Notes: generated by a model not told the origin, from the sequence alone. Positions 44,175-52,670 are shown, counted from the first letter of the stretch. The stretch: DNA of 64,000 nucleotides from Longimonas halophila (GCF_002554705.1 NZ_PDEP01000007.1:62001-126000), one strand, 5' to 3'. Numbers and translations: made by a program.

Positions 44175-44705
44175 TTATGCTTCGTTGTTGTGCTCACGAA
44201 CAAGATCTGAGTACGAGCGATCGACCAGGGCATCGGTCGGGATGTGGAGGTCCTCCATGAGCTCCGTGCACATAGCGTGCAGGTCGGATTCAGAGGCCGT
44301 GCCCTCGGTATCTACCGCTTCCAGCTCCACAAACGACCCGAGCCCGGGCAGCTCATCCAAGTGCACCTTCACCTGATCGACCCAGTAGATGGAGCGCGTT
44401 TTCTCAACCACAACATCAACGGGCAAGGCGGCTTGCAGTACCGCGTGTACGGCAGCAAGCGCCTTGCCCGGATCGGTTCGCTCAATTTGAGACGGCTTGG
44501 GACCGGCTTGATCAGGGCGATTATAGAAGATAATTCCCTGCTCTATGGTCCCTTCGCGCACTTTGAGGCGCCCCTCGGGCACCACAAAGTAGGTATCGCG
44601 CTGCGTATCGGTGCCCGTGTAAGCTGCCTCCATGGCCTCCAGCCGCTTTCGAAACGGCTCAAGATCATCCACGCGAACCTTAATTTCAACGTTAAGATGG
44701 CGCAT
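44175..44705 (-). CDS. CYTH-domain protein (class IV adenylate cyclase-like)
   Basis: A 176-residue protein with a triphosphate-tunnel (CYTH) fold: the N-terminal NVEIKVRV corresponds to the ExExK motif with Asn5 in place of the first Glu, a common variant in this subgroup. RDTYFVVPEGRLKVREG, KTRSIYWVDQVKVHLDELPGLG and SFVELEA supply the charged tunnel strands. Activities in the family range from adenylate cyclase to thiamine triphosphatase and inorganic triphosphatase, so the reaction is open. It lies just downstream of the roadblock gene on the same strand (46-base gap). Confidence 0.8.
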   Translation of the reverse strand: MRHLNVEIKVRVDDLEPFRKRLEAMEAAYTGTDTQRDTYFVVPEGRLKVREGTIEQGIIFYNRPDQAGPKPSQIERTDPGKALAAVHAVLQAALPVDVVVEKTRSIYWVDQVKVHLDELPGLGSFVELEAVDTEGTASESDLHAMCTELMEDLHIPTDALVDRSYSDLVREHNNEA

Positions 44706-44751
44706 CGTAGCAGCCTCCAGTCATAGCAAGTACAGCAGGATACAGGGAGCG

Positions 44752-45117
44752 TTACTCAAGCACCAGCTCTTCGTCAATCTCCTGAAGCTGCATGCGGGCC
44801 AGCGCAAGGTTTACCTTGTTTCGATCGAGCATTACGTACGTAAACACATTCTCATTTTCGTGAAAGATGCGGATCAGGTGGTACTCGCCTTCCAGAGACA
44901 CCAAAATCTCTTCGATTTGATCGTCCAGCCCGAGCTTGTCGAGCACCGACTTCTTCGTGCGAACGATTTCGGTGTTGGCGGCACCCGCCAGTTCCATATC
45001 AACGTCACGCCCACCAGCAGTGCCCAGTGTCATGCCCGACTGGTAGTCAACCAGTGCAGCACCTTTAGCGCCATCGATGTCCATAATGGAGGAGAGCGAC
45101 TCGCGAATGTTTGCCAT
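44752..45117 (-). CDS. Roadblock/LC7-like protein
   Basis: A 121-residue protein with the alpha-beta pattern of roadblock/LC7 domains: VDYQSGMTLGTAGG near 23-36 and IEEILVSLEGEYHLIRIF near 67-84. Such small dimers regulate GTPases (MglA, Ras-like) and cell polarity, but no GTPase gene is nearby. The link to the downstream CYTH gene may be an operon. It looks complete, with an acidic C-terminus. Confidence 0.7.
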   Translation of the reverse strand: MANIRESLSSIMDIDGAKGAALVDYQSGMTLGTAGGRDVDMELAGAANTEIVRTKKSVLDKLGLDDQIEEILVSLEGEYHLIRIFHENENVFTYVMLDRNKVNLALARMQLQEIDEELVLE

Positions 45118-45591
45118 AAGACCAGTATTTTCAGTTGTTCGTTAAAAAAGTGTAGGTGTGCAGATCGGAAGCGGCGTTAAAAACGATCTACGCCCTGCTT
45201 CCATGAAAGCACGCTTGGTACACGATGCATCTCGTGGCATGTTGCATGGTGGGTCCAAGACGCCTTGAAAATACAGGGCCTGTTTCGTGGATACCCTGCG
45301 CTTTCGTCTCGTTGTGTATGATACCGTTATTAGCGCATCTGCCCGGTGTATCTTTCCCACTCGGCTTATCGACTCCTTATCACTTGCCCAGTGCACCACT
45401 ACCCTGCAGTGCACTGTCGCTTTTGGATAACCTATCTGTAAGAGAACTGAAAAAGCCGCCCCGGCCCGCTCTCCTCGATTGACGTTGGCCGCTGCATTCC
45501 GTATGCTTTTTACACACTCAAAGGAATGATTCTTGCGTGTGTCGCAGAGCCCCTACGCGGCGCACCTCCGTTGGTTAGCCGCTGCCTTGAT
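45118..45591. other. Gene-free divergent intergenic region
   Basis: About 470 bases between the leftward roadblock gene and rpoN. I see no gene, repeat family or clear regulatory element. Divergent promoters are presumably here. Confidence 0.4.
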
Positions 45592-47088
45592 ATGCTTGAA
45601 CTTCATCAGAAACAAGAGCTTCAGCAGAAGCTATCGCCACAACAGATTCAGTACATCAAGCTGCTGCAACTGAATACGCTCGACCTGGAGCAGCGCATCA
45701 AAGACGAGATGGCAGAGAACCCGCTGCTTGAAGAAGGCGTCGAGGATGCCGAGCTCGAAAGCCGCGAAGAAGCGGAGACCGAGCAGGAGATGGAAAACGA
45801 ACTGGAAACCGACGATCCCGACGAGGAGGAGTTCGATCTCGACGAGCTGCTCAACAATCCCGACGACCTCTACGGCTACAAGGCCAACCCCAATCGCGGC
45901 GACGAAGACGACGAGTACCGCCGCCAGATGCGCGCCTCGACCTCGCTCGCCGAGGACCTGAACGAGCAACTCAGCCTGCTGAATCTCGACGAGACCGAAC
46001 AGCTCATTGCCGATCAGATCGTGGGCTCGATCGATGAGGATGGCTATCTGCGCCGCGAGGTAGAGTCGATCATCGATGATATTCTGTTCAACCAGAACGT
46101 GGAGGTCACCGAAGACGACGTCGAGGCGGTGCTCAAGCAGGTGCAGTCGCTCGACCCGGCAGGCATCGCTGCGCGCGATCTGCAGGAGTGCCTGCTCATC
46201 CAGCTGCGCCGCATGCCCGACGACATTGAGGGGCGCGACATTGCTGTTGCAATGCTGGAGGACCACTACAAGGCCTTCACGATGAAGCACTTCGGCAAAC
46301 TCAAAAAGCGACTGGACATCGACGATCGCGCCCTCAAGACGGCGTTCGACCTTATTCAGCAGCGCCTTGACCCCAAACCTGGCGAGGGGACCTTCTCCGA
46401 AGAGACCAACTACATCACGCCCGACTTTACCGTCCGGTACGTCGACGAAGATTTTGTTATCACCCTAAACGGCCAGAATGCCCCCGACCTGCGCATCTCG
46501 CGCCACTATCGTCGCATGCTCGAAAAGATGCGGGCCGAGCAGAAGAAGGAGGAGGAAACCTCATCGGTCGACAAGGAGACGAAGTCGTTTCTCAAAAACA
46601 AGTTTGAGTCCGCACGTTGGTTTATCAACTCTATCAACCAGCGGCGGCATACCATGACGCTCGTGATGGATGCCATTGTGCAGCTACAGGAGGACTTCTT
46701 TCGCTACGGCGAAGGGCATCTTAAGCCCATGATTCTGCAGGATGTGGCGGACATCATCGACATGGATATTTCGACGGTGAGCCGCGTGGTGAATGGCAAG
46801 TACGTGCAGACGGAGTTCGGCGTCTATGAACTCAAGTACTTCTTTTCTGAGGGCTTGGAGACGGTCGACGGCGAAGAGGTCTCGAACAAGGAGGTGAAGG
46901 CCATCTTGCAGCAGATTGTAGACGACGAGGACAAGACCGACCCGATGTCGGACCAGGCGCTGGCCGATACGCTGGAGGAACGCGGTTTCAAGATCGCCCG
47001 GCGCACCGTATCCAAGTATCGCAAGCAGTTGGGGATTCCGGTGGCCCGCCTGCGCAAGGAGATCGTGCTGGAGGATGAGGAGGCGTAG
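45592..47088 (+). CDS. rpoN: RNA polymerase sigma-54 factor
   Basis: A 498-residue factor from the ATG at 45592. Region I is Gln/Leu-rich (QKQELQQKLSPQQIQYIKLL). An acidic region II follows (EEAETEQEMENELETDDPDE). The core-binding domain comes next, then the helix-turn-helix with LQDVADIIDMDISTVSRVVN and YELKYFFSEG. The C-terminal RpoN box ARRTVSKYRKQLGIP reads the -24 promoter element. It needs AAA+ activators that are not in this window. The upstream start at 45526 would add 22 residues with no homology. Confidence 0.95.
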   Translation: MLELHQKQELQQKLSPQQIQYIKLLQLNTLDLEQRIKDEMAENPLLEEGVEDAELESREEAETEQEMENELETDDPDEEEFDLDELLNNPDDLYGYKANPNRGDEDDEYRRQMRASTSLAEDLNEQLSLLNLDETEQLIADQIVGSIDEDGYLRREVESIIDDILFNQNVEVTEDDVEAVLKQVQSLDPAGIAARDLQECLLIQLRRMPDDIEGRDIAVAMLEDHYKAFTMKHFGKLKKRLDIDDRALKTAFDLIQQRLDPKPGEGTFSEETNYITPDFTVRYVDEDFVITLNGQNAPDLRISRHYRRMLEKMRAEQKKEEETSSVDKETKSFLKNKFESARWFINSINQRRHTMTLVMDAIVQLQEDFFRYGEGHLKPMILQDVADIIDMDISTVSRVVNGKYVQTEFGVYELKYFFSEGLETVDGEEVSNKEVKAILQQIVDDEDKTDPMSDQALADTLEERGFKIARRTVSKYRKQLGIPVARLRKEIVLEDEEA

Positions 47089-47175
47089 TGCACTGCGCAC
47101 GGATCTTTGCCCCCGGGTACTTCGTCATGCACTCCCCATACCGATTCTCTTTTCCTTAACAAAAAGGTGATGCTT

Positions 47176-47775
47176 ATGAAAGGTGCCAAGATCCTCATGC
47201 TCGCGGGCGATTTCGTAGAGGACTACGAGATGATGGTCCCGTTTCAAGCGCTGCAAATGGTGGGCCACACGGTGCATGCAGTGTGTCCCGACAAATCTGA
47301 GGGCGACGCGGTGAAAACGGCTATCCACGACTTTGAGGGCGACCAGACGTACACGGAGAAGCCCGGCCACAACTTCGTGCTGAACGCGACCTTCGACGAG
47401 GTCGACCCGGCCGACTACGACGCGCTGGTGATTCCGGGCGGACGCGCGCCGGAGTATATCCGTCTGAACGAGGACGTGCTTGCGATGGTGCGCCACTTCG
47501 ACGAGGCTGACAAGCCCATTGCAGCAGTCTGCCATGGCGCACAGGTGCTGGCCGCTGCGGGTGTGATTAATGGCAAGCAGTGCGCGGCCTACCCGGCCTG
47601 TCAGCCCGAGGTCGAACGCGCGGGCGGCATGTACACCGACATCGCTGCCGACGAAGTGACGGTTGACGGCCAGCTCGTGACGGCTCCGGCGTGGCCTGCC
47701 CATCCGAAGTGGCTGGCGGCGTTTCTGGAGGTGCTCGGCACACAGATCGAACACCGCACTCCGGTAGCAGCATAG
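47176..47775 (+). CDS. DJ-1/PfpI-family protein
   Basis: A 199-residue class I glutamine amidotransferase-like protein. It has [20 protein letters not shown], then the nucleophile elbow [10 protein letters not shown] (Cys), with a glutamate before the nucleophile strand (AEPxx region near PGGRAPEYI) typical of the PfpI/YhbO group. Members are glyoxalases, deglycases or proteases involved in stress repair. The ATG at 47176 follows AAGGTGA at good spacing, while 47170 and 47107 are alternatives. It ends near a hairpin terminator at 47813. Confidence 0.88.
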   Translation: MKGAKILMLAGDFVEDYEMMVPFQALQMVGHTVHAVCPDKSEGDAVKTAIHDFEGDQTYTEKPGHNFVLNATFDEVDPADYDALVIPGGRAPEYIRLNEDVLAMVRHFDEADKPIAAVCHGAQVLAAAGVINGKQCAAYPACQPEVERAGGMYTDIAADEVTVDGQLVTAPAWPAHPKWLAAFLEVLGTQIEHRTPVAA

Positions 47776-47812
47776 CCACACCGGGTTGACGTACCGCGCT
47801 TCACTCCGCTGC

Positions 47813-47844
47813 GCATCGATTCCGGCTTGTGTCGGAGTCGATGC
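47813..47844 (+). terminator. Hairpin after the PfpI-family gene
   Basis: Stem GCATCGATTCCG / CGGAGTCGATGC (one mismatch) with an eight-base loop, followed by GTCTCTGTTTTG. The T-tract is weak. Confidence 0.5.
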
Positions 47845-47876
47845 GTCTCTGTTTTGAGCAAGGTGCTCGTCTCACG

Positions 47877-48080
47877 TATGCCTCCACGGTGCCCCTATGC
47901 CAAGCGAGGTTGAGGGCAATTCAGATGCGCCCCCCAACCTACCGTAACGACGCAGGGCCCTGCGTTGTCGGGAGCAATGCGTCGTCATGCGGAGCGGCAT
48001 CTGCCATGCAAAGTAGCGTGATCTCAACCTCATGCCCCCCGTCTGCATGCGAAGAGGGCTCTACGACGGCGTCCCAGCAC
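47877..48080 (+). repeat. CRISPR-adjacent repeat R7, copy 1
   Basis: About 200 bases starting TATGCCTCCACGGTG and running through ACCGTAACGACGCAGGGC, GCGGCATCTGCCATGCAAAG and GATCTCAACCTCATG to ACGGCGTCCCAGCAC. It is followed by copies at 48376-48580 and 48657-48868. Confidence 0.7.
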
Positions 48081-48106
48081 GTATCTGTTTAGCAGGCTTC
48101 AATGAT

Positions 48107-48177
48107 CGCCTGGGATATCCGCACCCCAAGAGCACTCGGTCACTGCGTTCCCAGCGCTTCGCTTCTGATCCCGGGCT
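48107..48177 (+). repeat. Dispersed repeat R5, copy B
   Basis: GGGATATCCGCACCCCA and TCCCAGCGCTTCGCT are shared with 12926-12998 in inverted orientation, with few differences across about 70 bases. Confidence 0.65.
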
Positions 48178-48231
48178 AAGGAAAGACGCAATGCGGAGAC
48201 CGCTCCTGCCCCCCAATCCGACTCCTGCCCT

Positions 48232-48337
48232 TCCTCGTCGCATGGCACAAAAAGCATGACCTTCGGCCCCTCCGCCGTGCGACGCAAGCCGGTTAGGGGC
48301 ACAACAGGCATGACCCTGCGGGCCCCTCTGCCCCGAC
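48232..48337 (+). repeat. Dispersed repeat R4, copy C (doubled)
   Basis: CGTCGCATGGCACAAAAAGC and CTTCGGCCCCTCCGCC are followed by a second partial unit ACAACAGGCATGACCCTGCG. It matches 18061-18109 and 19750-19831. Confidence 0.6.
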
Positions 48338-48375
48338 CACCCCTGATTAGGATACGAGGCGCTGGGACGTCCCGG

Positions 48376-48580
48376 ATGCCTGCACGGTGTATCTGTCCCA
48401 AGCGAAGCCGCGGACGACCCAGAAGCGCTCCTCCAACCGACCGTAACGACGCAGGGCCTGCGTCGCCCGGAGCAATCCGTTACCATACGGTCCGGCATCT
48501 GCCATGCAAAGTAGCGCGATCTCAACCTCATGCCCCCCGTCTGCATGCGGAGGAGGCTCTACGACGGCGTCCCAGTGCGA
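48376..48580 (+). repeat. CRISPR-adjacent repeat R7, copy 2
   Basis: ATGCCTGCACGGTG begins the copy and ACGGCGTCCCAGTGC ends it. The inner blocks AAGCGAAGCC, CAACCGACCGTAACGACGCA and GATCTCAACCTCATG match copies 1 and 3. A further end fragment (GGCGGCTCTACAACGGCG) lies at 48617-48634. Confidence 0.7.
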
Positions 48581-48656
48581 TCCTTCGATTCGGCTGCGCC
48601 TCACTCAGGATGAGAGGCGGCTCTACAACGGCGTCCCAGTGCCCTGGGACGTTACT

Positions 48657-48868
48657 ATGCCTCAAAGGTGCGCCTGTCCCGAGCGAAGCCACGGACGCCC
48701 CAGAAGCGCCCTCCAACCGACCGTAACGACGCAGGGCACTGCGTCGCCGGGAGCGATGCGGTGCCATGCGGAGCGGCATCTGCCCATGCAAAGCAGCGCG
48801 ATCTCAACCTCATGTGCCCCGTCCGCATGCGAGGGCGGCTCTCTAACAGCGTCCCAGTGCCCTGGGAC
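48657..48868 (+). repeat. CRISPR-adjacent repeat R7, copy 3, with CRISPR-repeat head
   Basis: The copy begins with ATGCCTCAAAGGTGCG (48657-48672), identical to positions 7-22 of the CRISPR repeat. It ends at GCGTCCCAGTGCCCTGGGAC before the first degenerate CRISPR repeat. GCGTCCCAGTGCCCTGGGAC also precedes the 48657 fragment, so the whole unit is repeated with a 219-base period. Confidence 0.75.
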
Positions 48869-48869
48869 G

Positions 48870-49364
48870 TTACGTATACCTCAAAGGTGCGATTAAAGGC
48901 CGACAAAAGTATTGCGCAAAACGAACGCAGCTTCGCATTTCAATGCCTCAAAGGTGCGATTAAAGGCGTAGAATTGCTGCTCGGATAGCTCGACTTCGAG
49001 GGATTTCAATGCCTCAAAGGTGCGATTAAAGGGTCGTGACCCACGTGCGCCCGCCCTCTACGAAGGCTTATTTCAATGCCTCAAAGGTGCGATTAAAGGT
49101 CACGTCCTCCACCTGGAAGTGATCGTAGTCATTTTTATTTCAATGCCTCAAAGGTGCGATTAAAGGCATCCGTCGTACACCACCGCAGCTGTCACCACGC
49201 GGATTTCAATGCCTCAAAGGTGCGATTAAAGGTGGCTGGGTCGACGCCGACCACCACCTTCGTAAGCTATTTCAATGCCTCAAAGGTGCGATTAAAGGAC
49301 GGGTGTCGTGGTCGCATATAGCACCCAGCCGCACATTTCAATGCCTCAAAGGTGCGATTAAAGG
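48870..49364 (-). CRISPR. CRISPR array, seven intact repeats plus one degenerate, no cas genes
   Basis: Thirty-base repeats starting ATTTCAATGCC and ending GGTGCGATTAAAGG are at 48937, 49003, 49070, 49137, 49203, 49269 and 49335 (each to +29). A degenerate repeat at 48870-48899 has only its right two thirds intact. The seven spacers are 36-37 bases and all different. Read on the minus strand the repeat ends in ATTGAAAT, which resembles the 8-base handle of type I-B and type III repeats. The degenerate unit at the left would then be the leader-distal end and transcription would run right to left. No cas gene is in the window, so processing and targeting would need cas genes elsewhere. Confidence 0.95.
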
Positions 49365-49754
49365 CCTGCTGGAATATGCAGTTTAGCCCGCTTAGATGCA
49401 AATAAGCCGCGATTCGGCGATGATTGGGCGCGCCCGATGTCGTCACCCTCCGGTAGTGTGCAACCCCCAGGGGGGCCGACGACATCCGCTAACTCTTTGA
49501 TCCTACGCTGCATATCCATAAAAATTAGGATGTGGCACGGTGGTTGTGGAGAGCGTTTTCCCGAAAATGGACGTAGGCCGACGACACATCGGCCCTCAGC
49601 GGCGCTGTGGGCGGGGTCCTTGTTTGGGGTGTTCCACTGCGGTTTTAGGACCTGTAGGCGGTCCGTGGATCGTTTTTAAACAGTGCCTCCCCAACCCTCT
49701 GCAGAATAGTTTGTACACGCCATAGACCTACTTTTTAGATACGCTCAAGTTTTC
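49365..49754. other. Probable CRISPR leader side and intergenic gap
   Basis: No gene is seen. By repeat orientation this side would hold the leader. GATGTCGTC (49436-49444) and GACGACATC (49478-49486) form an inverted repeat around CCCCCAGGGGGG, a possible cruciform or protein site. The sequence near 49500-49535 (CCATAAAAATTAGGATG) is AT-richer. Confidence 0.4.
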
Positions 49755-50303
49755 ATGCCTCCCCCTGCTGCCTGGACCGATGCCTACCTTGGCGTAGGAG
49801 CCAACCTGGGCGACCGCCGTGCTCAAATCGACCAGGCGTTGGTTCAGTTGGATGCGCAGGCCGGGGTATCCGTCGAGCGGGTGTCGTCGGCCTACGAGAG
49901 TGAGGCCCATCGGCGTGCCGGTCAAGAGGCGGTGCCTGCGTTCATTAACGGCGTGGTTCACATCCGTACCGCGCTGTCGGCCCATGCGCTGCTGCGCGCG
50001 ACTCAGGCGCTGGAAGAGCAGGCCGGGCGCTCGGCATCGGCCCCACGGTGGGCCCCGCGTCCACTGGACATTGACCTGCTCATGGTGGGCACAGAAACGG
50101 CCCGCACCGAGCGCCTCACGCTTCCGCATCCCCGCGTACACGAGCGGCGGTTTGTGCTGATGCCCTGGGCCGAGCTGGCCCCGAACTTGTGGGTGCCCGA
50201 CCCGTTCGATGCTACCGTTCAAAACTTGCTTCAGACCTGCTCCGATACCCACGCCTTACACCGGCGGTCGGGGCCTCTGGCCCGCTCCCTATTCCCCACG
50301 TAA
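49755..50303 (+). CDS. folK: 6-hydroxymethyl-7,8-dihydropterin pyrophosphokinase
   Basis: A 182-residue folate-pathway enzyme that transfers pyrophosphate from ATP to hydroxymethyl-dihydropterin. HPPK signatures: AYLGVGANLGDR near residues 10-21, the middle FINGVVHIRT, and RWAPRPLDIDLLMVG near 97-111 with the Mg-binding Asp pair (LDIDLL), followed by LTLPHPRVHERRFVLMPWAEL. Length is slightly above the usual 160. It ends 16 bases before the kinase gene; both are on the plus strand and may be an operon. Confidence 0.93.
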   Translation: MPPPAAWTDAYLGVGANLGDRRAQIDQALVQLDAQAGVSVERVSSAYESEAHRRAGQEAVPAFINGVVHIRTALSAHALLRATQALEEQAGRSASAPRWAPRPLDIDLLMVGTETARTERLTLPHPRVHERRFVLMPWAELAPNLWVPDPFDATVQNLLQTCSDTHALHRRSGPLARSLFPT

Positions 50304-50319
50304 ACGCTCCGTCTCGCTC

Positions 50320-50973
50320 GTGTCTGTATCTGACCTGCCCTCCGACCTCAACTACATTGTCATTGAAGGCGTCATCGGAGCAGGAAAGACGACCTTAGCG
50401 AAGCTTATGGCCAATCGGTTTGATGGGCGCCTGGTGCTGGAGCAGTTTGACGACAATCCGTTCTTGGAGCGCTTCTACGACGACCGTGCACGCTGGGCCT
50501 TTCAGACGCAACTCGCGTTTCTGGCGAGCCGTTTTCGCCAGCAGAAGGAGCTGGGGATGCGCGACCTGTTTCACCACCTCACCATCAGCGACTACGCGTT
50601 TGATAAGGACCGCATCTTTGCGCACCAGAACCTCTCGGGCGATGAGCTGCAGCTCTATGAGACGCTCTACGAGCACATGGAGCCTGCTACGCCCACGCCC
50701 GACCTGATTGTGTACCTGCAGTCGTCCACCGAACGCCTCATGCAGAACATTGCCAAGCGCGGGCGTCCGTACGAGGAAGACATGGACCCTGACTACATTG
50801 CATCGCTGCACGAGGCGTATAACCACTACTTTTTCCACTACACCAAGAGCCCGCTGCTCATCGTAAACGCTGCTGAACTTGACTTCGTGGAGCACCAGGA
50901 CGACCTGGATGCCCTGCTGGGCCATATTACGACCGTCGACGCACAAGGGACAACGTACGTCCGTCATCCGTAG
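50320..50973 (+). CDS. Deoxynucleoside kinase
   Basis: A 217-residue kinase from a GTG at 50320, chosen because upstream in-frame sequence overlaps folK. It phosphorylates deoxynucleosides (probably deoxyadenosine or deoxyguanosine) in the salvage pathway. It shows Walker A GVIGAGKTTL near residues 17-26, LVLEQFDDNPFLERFYDD, DYAFDKDRIFA with the DRS-like motif, and the LID region KRGRPYEEDMDPDYI. The layout matches the dNK family (about 200-220 residues). It lies downstream of folK and upstream of a small membrane gene. Confidence 0.9.
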   Translation: MSVSDLPSDLNYIVIEGVIGAGKTTLAKLMANRFDGRLVLEQFDDNPFLERFYDDRARWAFQTQLAFLASRFRQQKELGMRDLFHHLTISDYAFDKDRIFAHQNLSGDELQLYETLYEHMEPATPTPDLIVYLQSSTERLMQNIAKRGRPYEEDMDPDYIASLHEAYNHYFFHYTKSPLLIVNAAELDFVEHQDDLDALLGHITTVDAQGTTYVRHP

Positions 50974-51016
50974 CACACGTGTACCTGCCGTCTACGATGC
51001 GAAGTGGCGTCCCCGA

Positions 51017-51286
51017 ATGGAGTATATTATCACGGCCCTTATTGTCTACTTTGTCTTGCAGGTTGTGGCCAACCTGGTGCGCATCTGGCGTGGATACAAC
51101 GGGCAACACCCCTCGAACGATTTCTTTGGGATGCCGCGCAACGACCGCGAGCCCGAAGATCGGCTTGCGCGCAAAGATCGCGAGTCGCCCCGGTTCTGGG
51201 GGCGCGACGTTGAGGACGTGTCGTGGACCGACGTGTCGGTGGATGACGAGCCTGTAGACAGCGAAGAGCAAACGCCGGTGTCGTAG
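51017..51286 (+). CDS. Small single-pass membrane protein (DUF4834-like)
   Basis: An 89-residue protein starting MEYIITALIVYFVLQVVANL, one N-terminal membrane helix, followed by a basic then acidic hydrophilic tail (RKDRESPRFWGRDVEDVSWT). The layout resembles the DUF4834 group of Bacteroidota, though the match is only by overall look. It is in the same direction as the kinase and folK, 43 bases after the kinase stop, and may form an operon with them. Confidence 0.55.
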   Translation: MEYIITALIVYFVLQVVANLVRIWRGYNGQHPSNDFFGMPRNDREPEDRLARKDRESPRFWGRDVEDVSWTDVSVDDEPVDSEEQTPVS

Positions 51287-51312
51287 CTCACGTAGCCTCC
51301 TGGTTTTTCTGC

Positions 51313-51993
51313 TTAGCGCGGGCCAAAGCGAAAGGTGATGACCGTTTCGGTAGCCACGGGCTGCCCGGCGTCGCGCGCCGGACGGAAGCGAGCCCGCCGT
51401 GCGGCGTTCAGAGCGGCTTCGTCCAACCCGTAGCCGAGCGTGGGTGTGGGCTGTTCGTTGCCATTGGCATCGACCTGCCACCGCGCACGGATTGTCGCGT
51501 CTTGCACGACGCCCCGGGCATCCACCTGCACCTGCACCGCGATACGCGCCCGTACGTCATTGCGGCGGGCGGCCTCGGTATAAGTGGGCTGCGGCACGCG
51601 CAGCAGCCGCGCTGTGGTGGCGGGCTGGGCCCGCGCAACGGCCTCTTCGGCCTGCCCGTCGCGGCGCTCGGCATCGTCGCCCGGCTCCACGATGTCGAGT
51701 GAGGTGTCGCTCCAGTCGATCTCCTCGTTTACGACGACATCGTTGGGGACTACCACCGGCGGCAGTGGAGCCGGTGGCGGCGGCTGGCGGCGTACGTCGT
51801 GGTCGGTTGGCTGAATCTCTTCGAGCTGGATGCGATCAGTCGCACTGTCGCTATACAGGGCGTTCGGAGTCGCCTGCGGCACCGGCCACCACCGCACCAA
51901 TCCCACACAAAGCAGCAACGCCGCCATGCCGCCGCCGAGCACACGCAGCCGGTACGTGCTCGATGCCCGCCACGATGTGTCTCGTTGACTCAT
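51313..51993 (-). CDS. tonB: TonB family energy-transducing protein
   Basis: A 226-residue protein with a cytoplasmic N-tail, one membrane helix (GGGMAALLLCVGLVRWW, about residues 20-36), a Pro-rich spacer (RRQPPPPAPLPPVVVPND) and a C-terminal TonB domain (VPQPTYTEAARRNDVRARIA, VQVQVDARGVVQDATI, AALNAARRARFRPARDAG). It spans the periplasm to energise outer-membrane receptors such as the one at 40136-42940. ExbB/ExbD genes are not in the window. It is convergent with the folK-kinase genes. Confidence 0.85.
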   Translation of the reverse strand: MSQRDTSWRASSTYRLRVLGGGMAALLLCVGLVRWWPVPQATPNALYSDSATDRIQLEEIQPTDHDVRRQPPPPAPLPPVVVPNDVVVNEEIDWSDTSLDIVEPGDDAERRDGQAEEAVARAQPATTARLLRVPQPTYTEAARRNDVRARIAVQVQVDARGVVQDATIRARWQVDANGNEQPTPTLGYGLDEAALNAARRARFRPARDAGQPVATETVITFRFGPR

Positions 51994-52560
51994 GTGCTGC
52001 CTTGCTTGTGTGCAATTATTGCTGCTGTGCGTAGTTCACTGCTGTACGTATGGATCCTGGCTCGCCGTTTATGTGGTACTGTGAGGTGAAACACAGGATC
52101 TGGCACCGACGGTGCCGATAGCGTTCGGTGCAGGTTTCCTTCCTCCTTTGTTGATCGCCGCCTTGTGGCAGAGTGCACGGTCCTGACATCCCCCATTCCC
52201 TCACGCTGTTCGGGCGTTTCCCCCTTCGCGAAGGGGGAAATGTCGCGCAGCGACAAAGGGGGATGCCCAACCGGGAAGGACCATCGAAAAACCCGCACAC
52301 TGCGTTAATTATACCTTCGCCGTGGACGCAAGCGGTCCCCGGCTGTGGGAAATCTCTGTGGGCGAGCGGCACAGCATACGGCGGCTTATCTCACAACCTA
52401 CAACAGCGGCACGGCTTCCAGCCGTTCTTTGAGGGCACGTGCCATAAGCAGTATTTCTCTTTACGGGCCCATGTGGTGAGTTATTCCCCGTGTGCATTAC
52501 GGCACAAAGCAAGACATGCAGTTCCCGAATCGATGAACATCCTGCAAATCTACCTGTGCG
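51994..52560. other. Gene-free repeat-rich region upstream of carA (R6 copy C)
   Basis: No gene is seen. Positions 52225-52262 carry CCCCCTTCGCGAAGGGGGAA and TGTCGCGCAGCGACAAAGGG, a doubly palindromic element. Positions 52318-52366 are R6 copy C (GGACGCAAGCGGTCCCCGG, GGAAATCTCTGTGGGCGAG), shortened relative to 12861 and 19649. Positions 52089-52135 share blocks with 19556-19580. Confidence 0.5.
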
Positions 52561-52562
52561 GC

Positions 52563-52593
52563 TTGCGGAACGTCGGCCTACCTGCTACGTTTG
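52563..52593 (+). promoter_or_regulatory. Putative carA promoter (Bacteroidota type)
   Basis: A TAnnTTTG-like -7 box, TACGTTTG at 52586-52593, has TTG 20 bases upstream (52563-52565), close to the spacing known for Bacteroidota primary-sigma promoters. Transcription would begin near 52600, giving a leader of about 210 bases before carA. Confidence 0.4.
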
Positions 52594-52670
52594 TCGATGG
52601 AAATTATTGATGACTCCCCTTATGCCTGCATCTGCGCCCCCTGACCTGCTCTTGTTGCTGTGGCATGCGC

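Noticed and set aside
47776..48900. Several 80-160 codon frames between the PfpI gene and the CRISPR array
   Set aside because: They cross three repeat copies, share residues only because the DNA is repeated, and show no domain.
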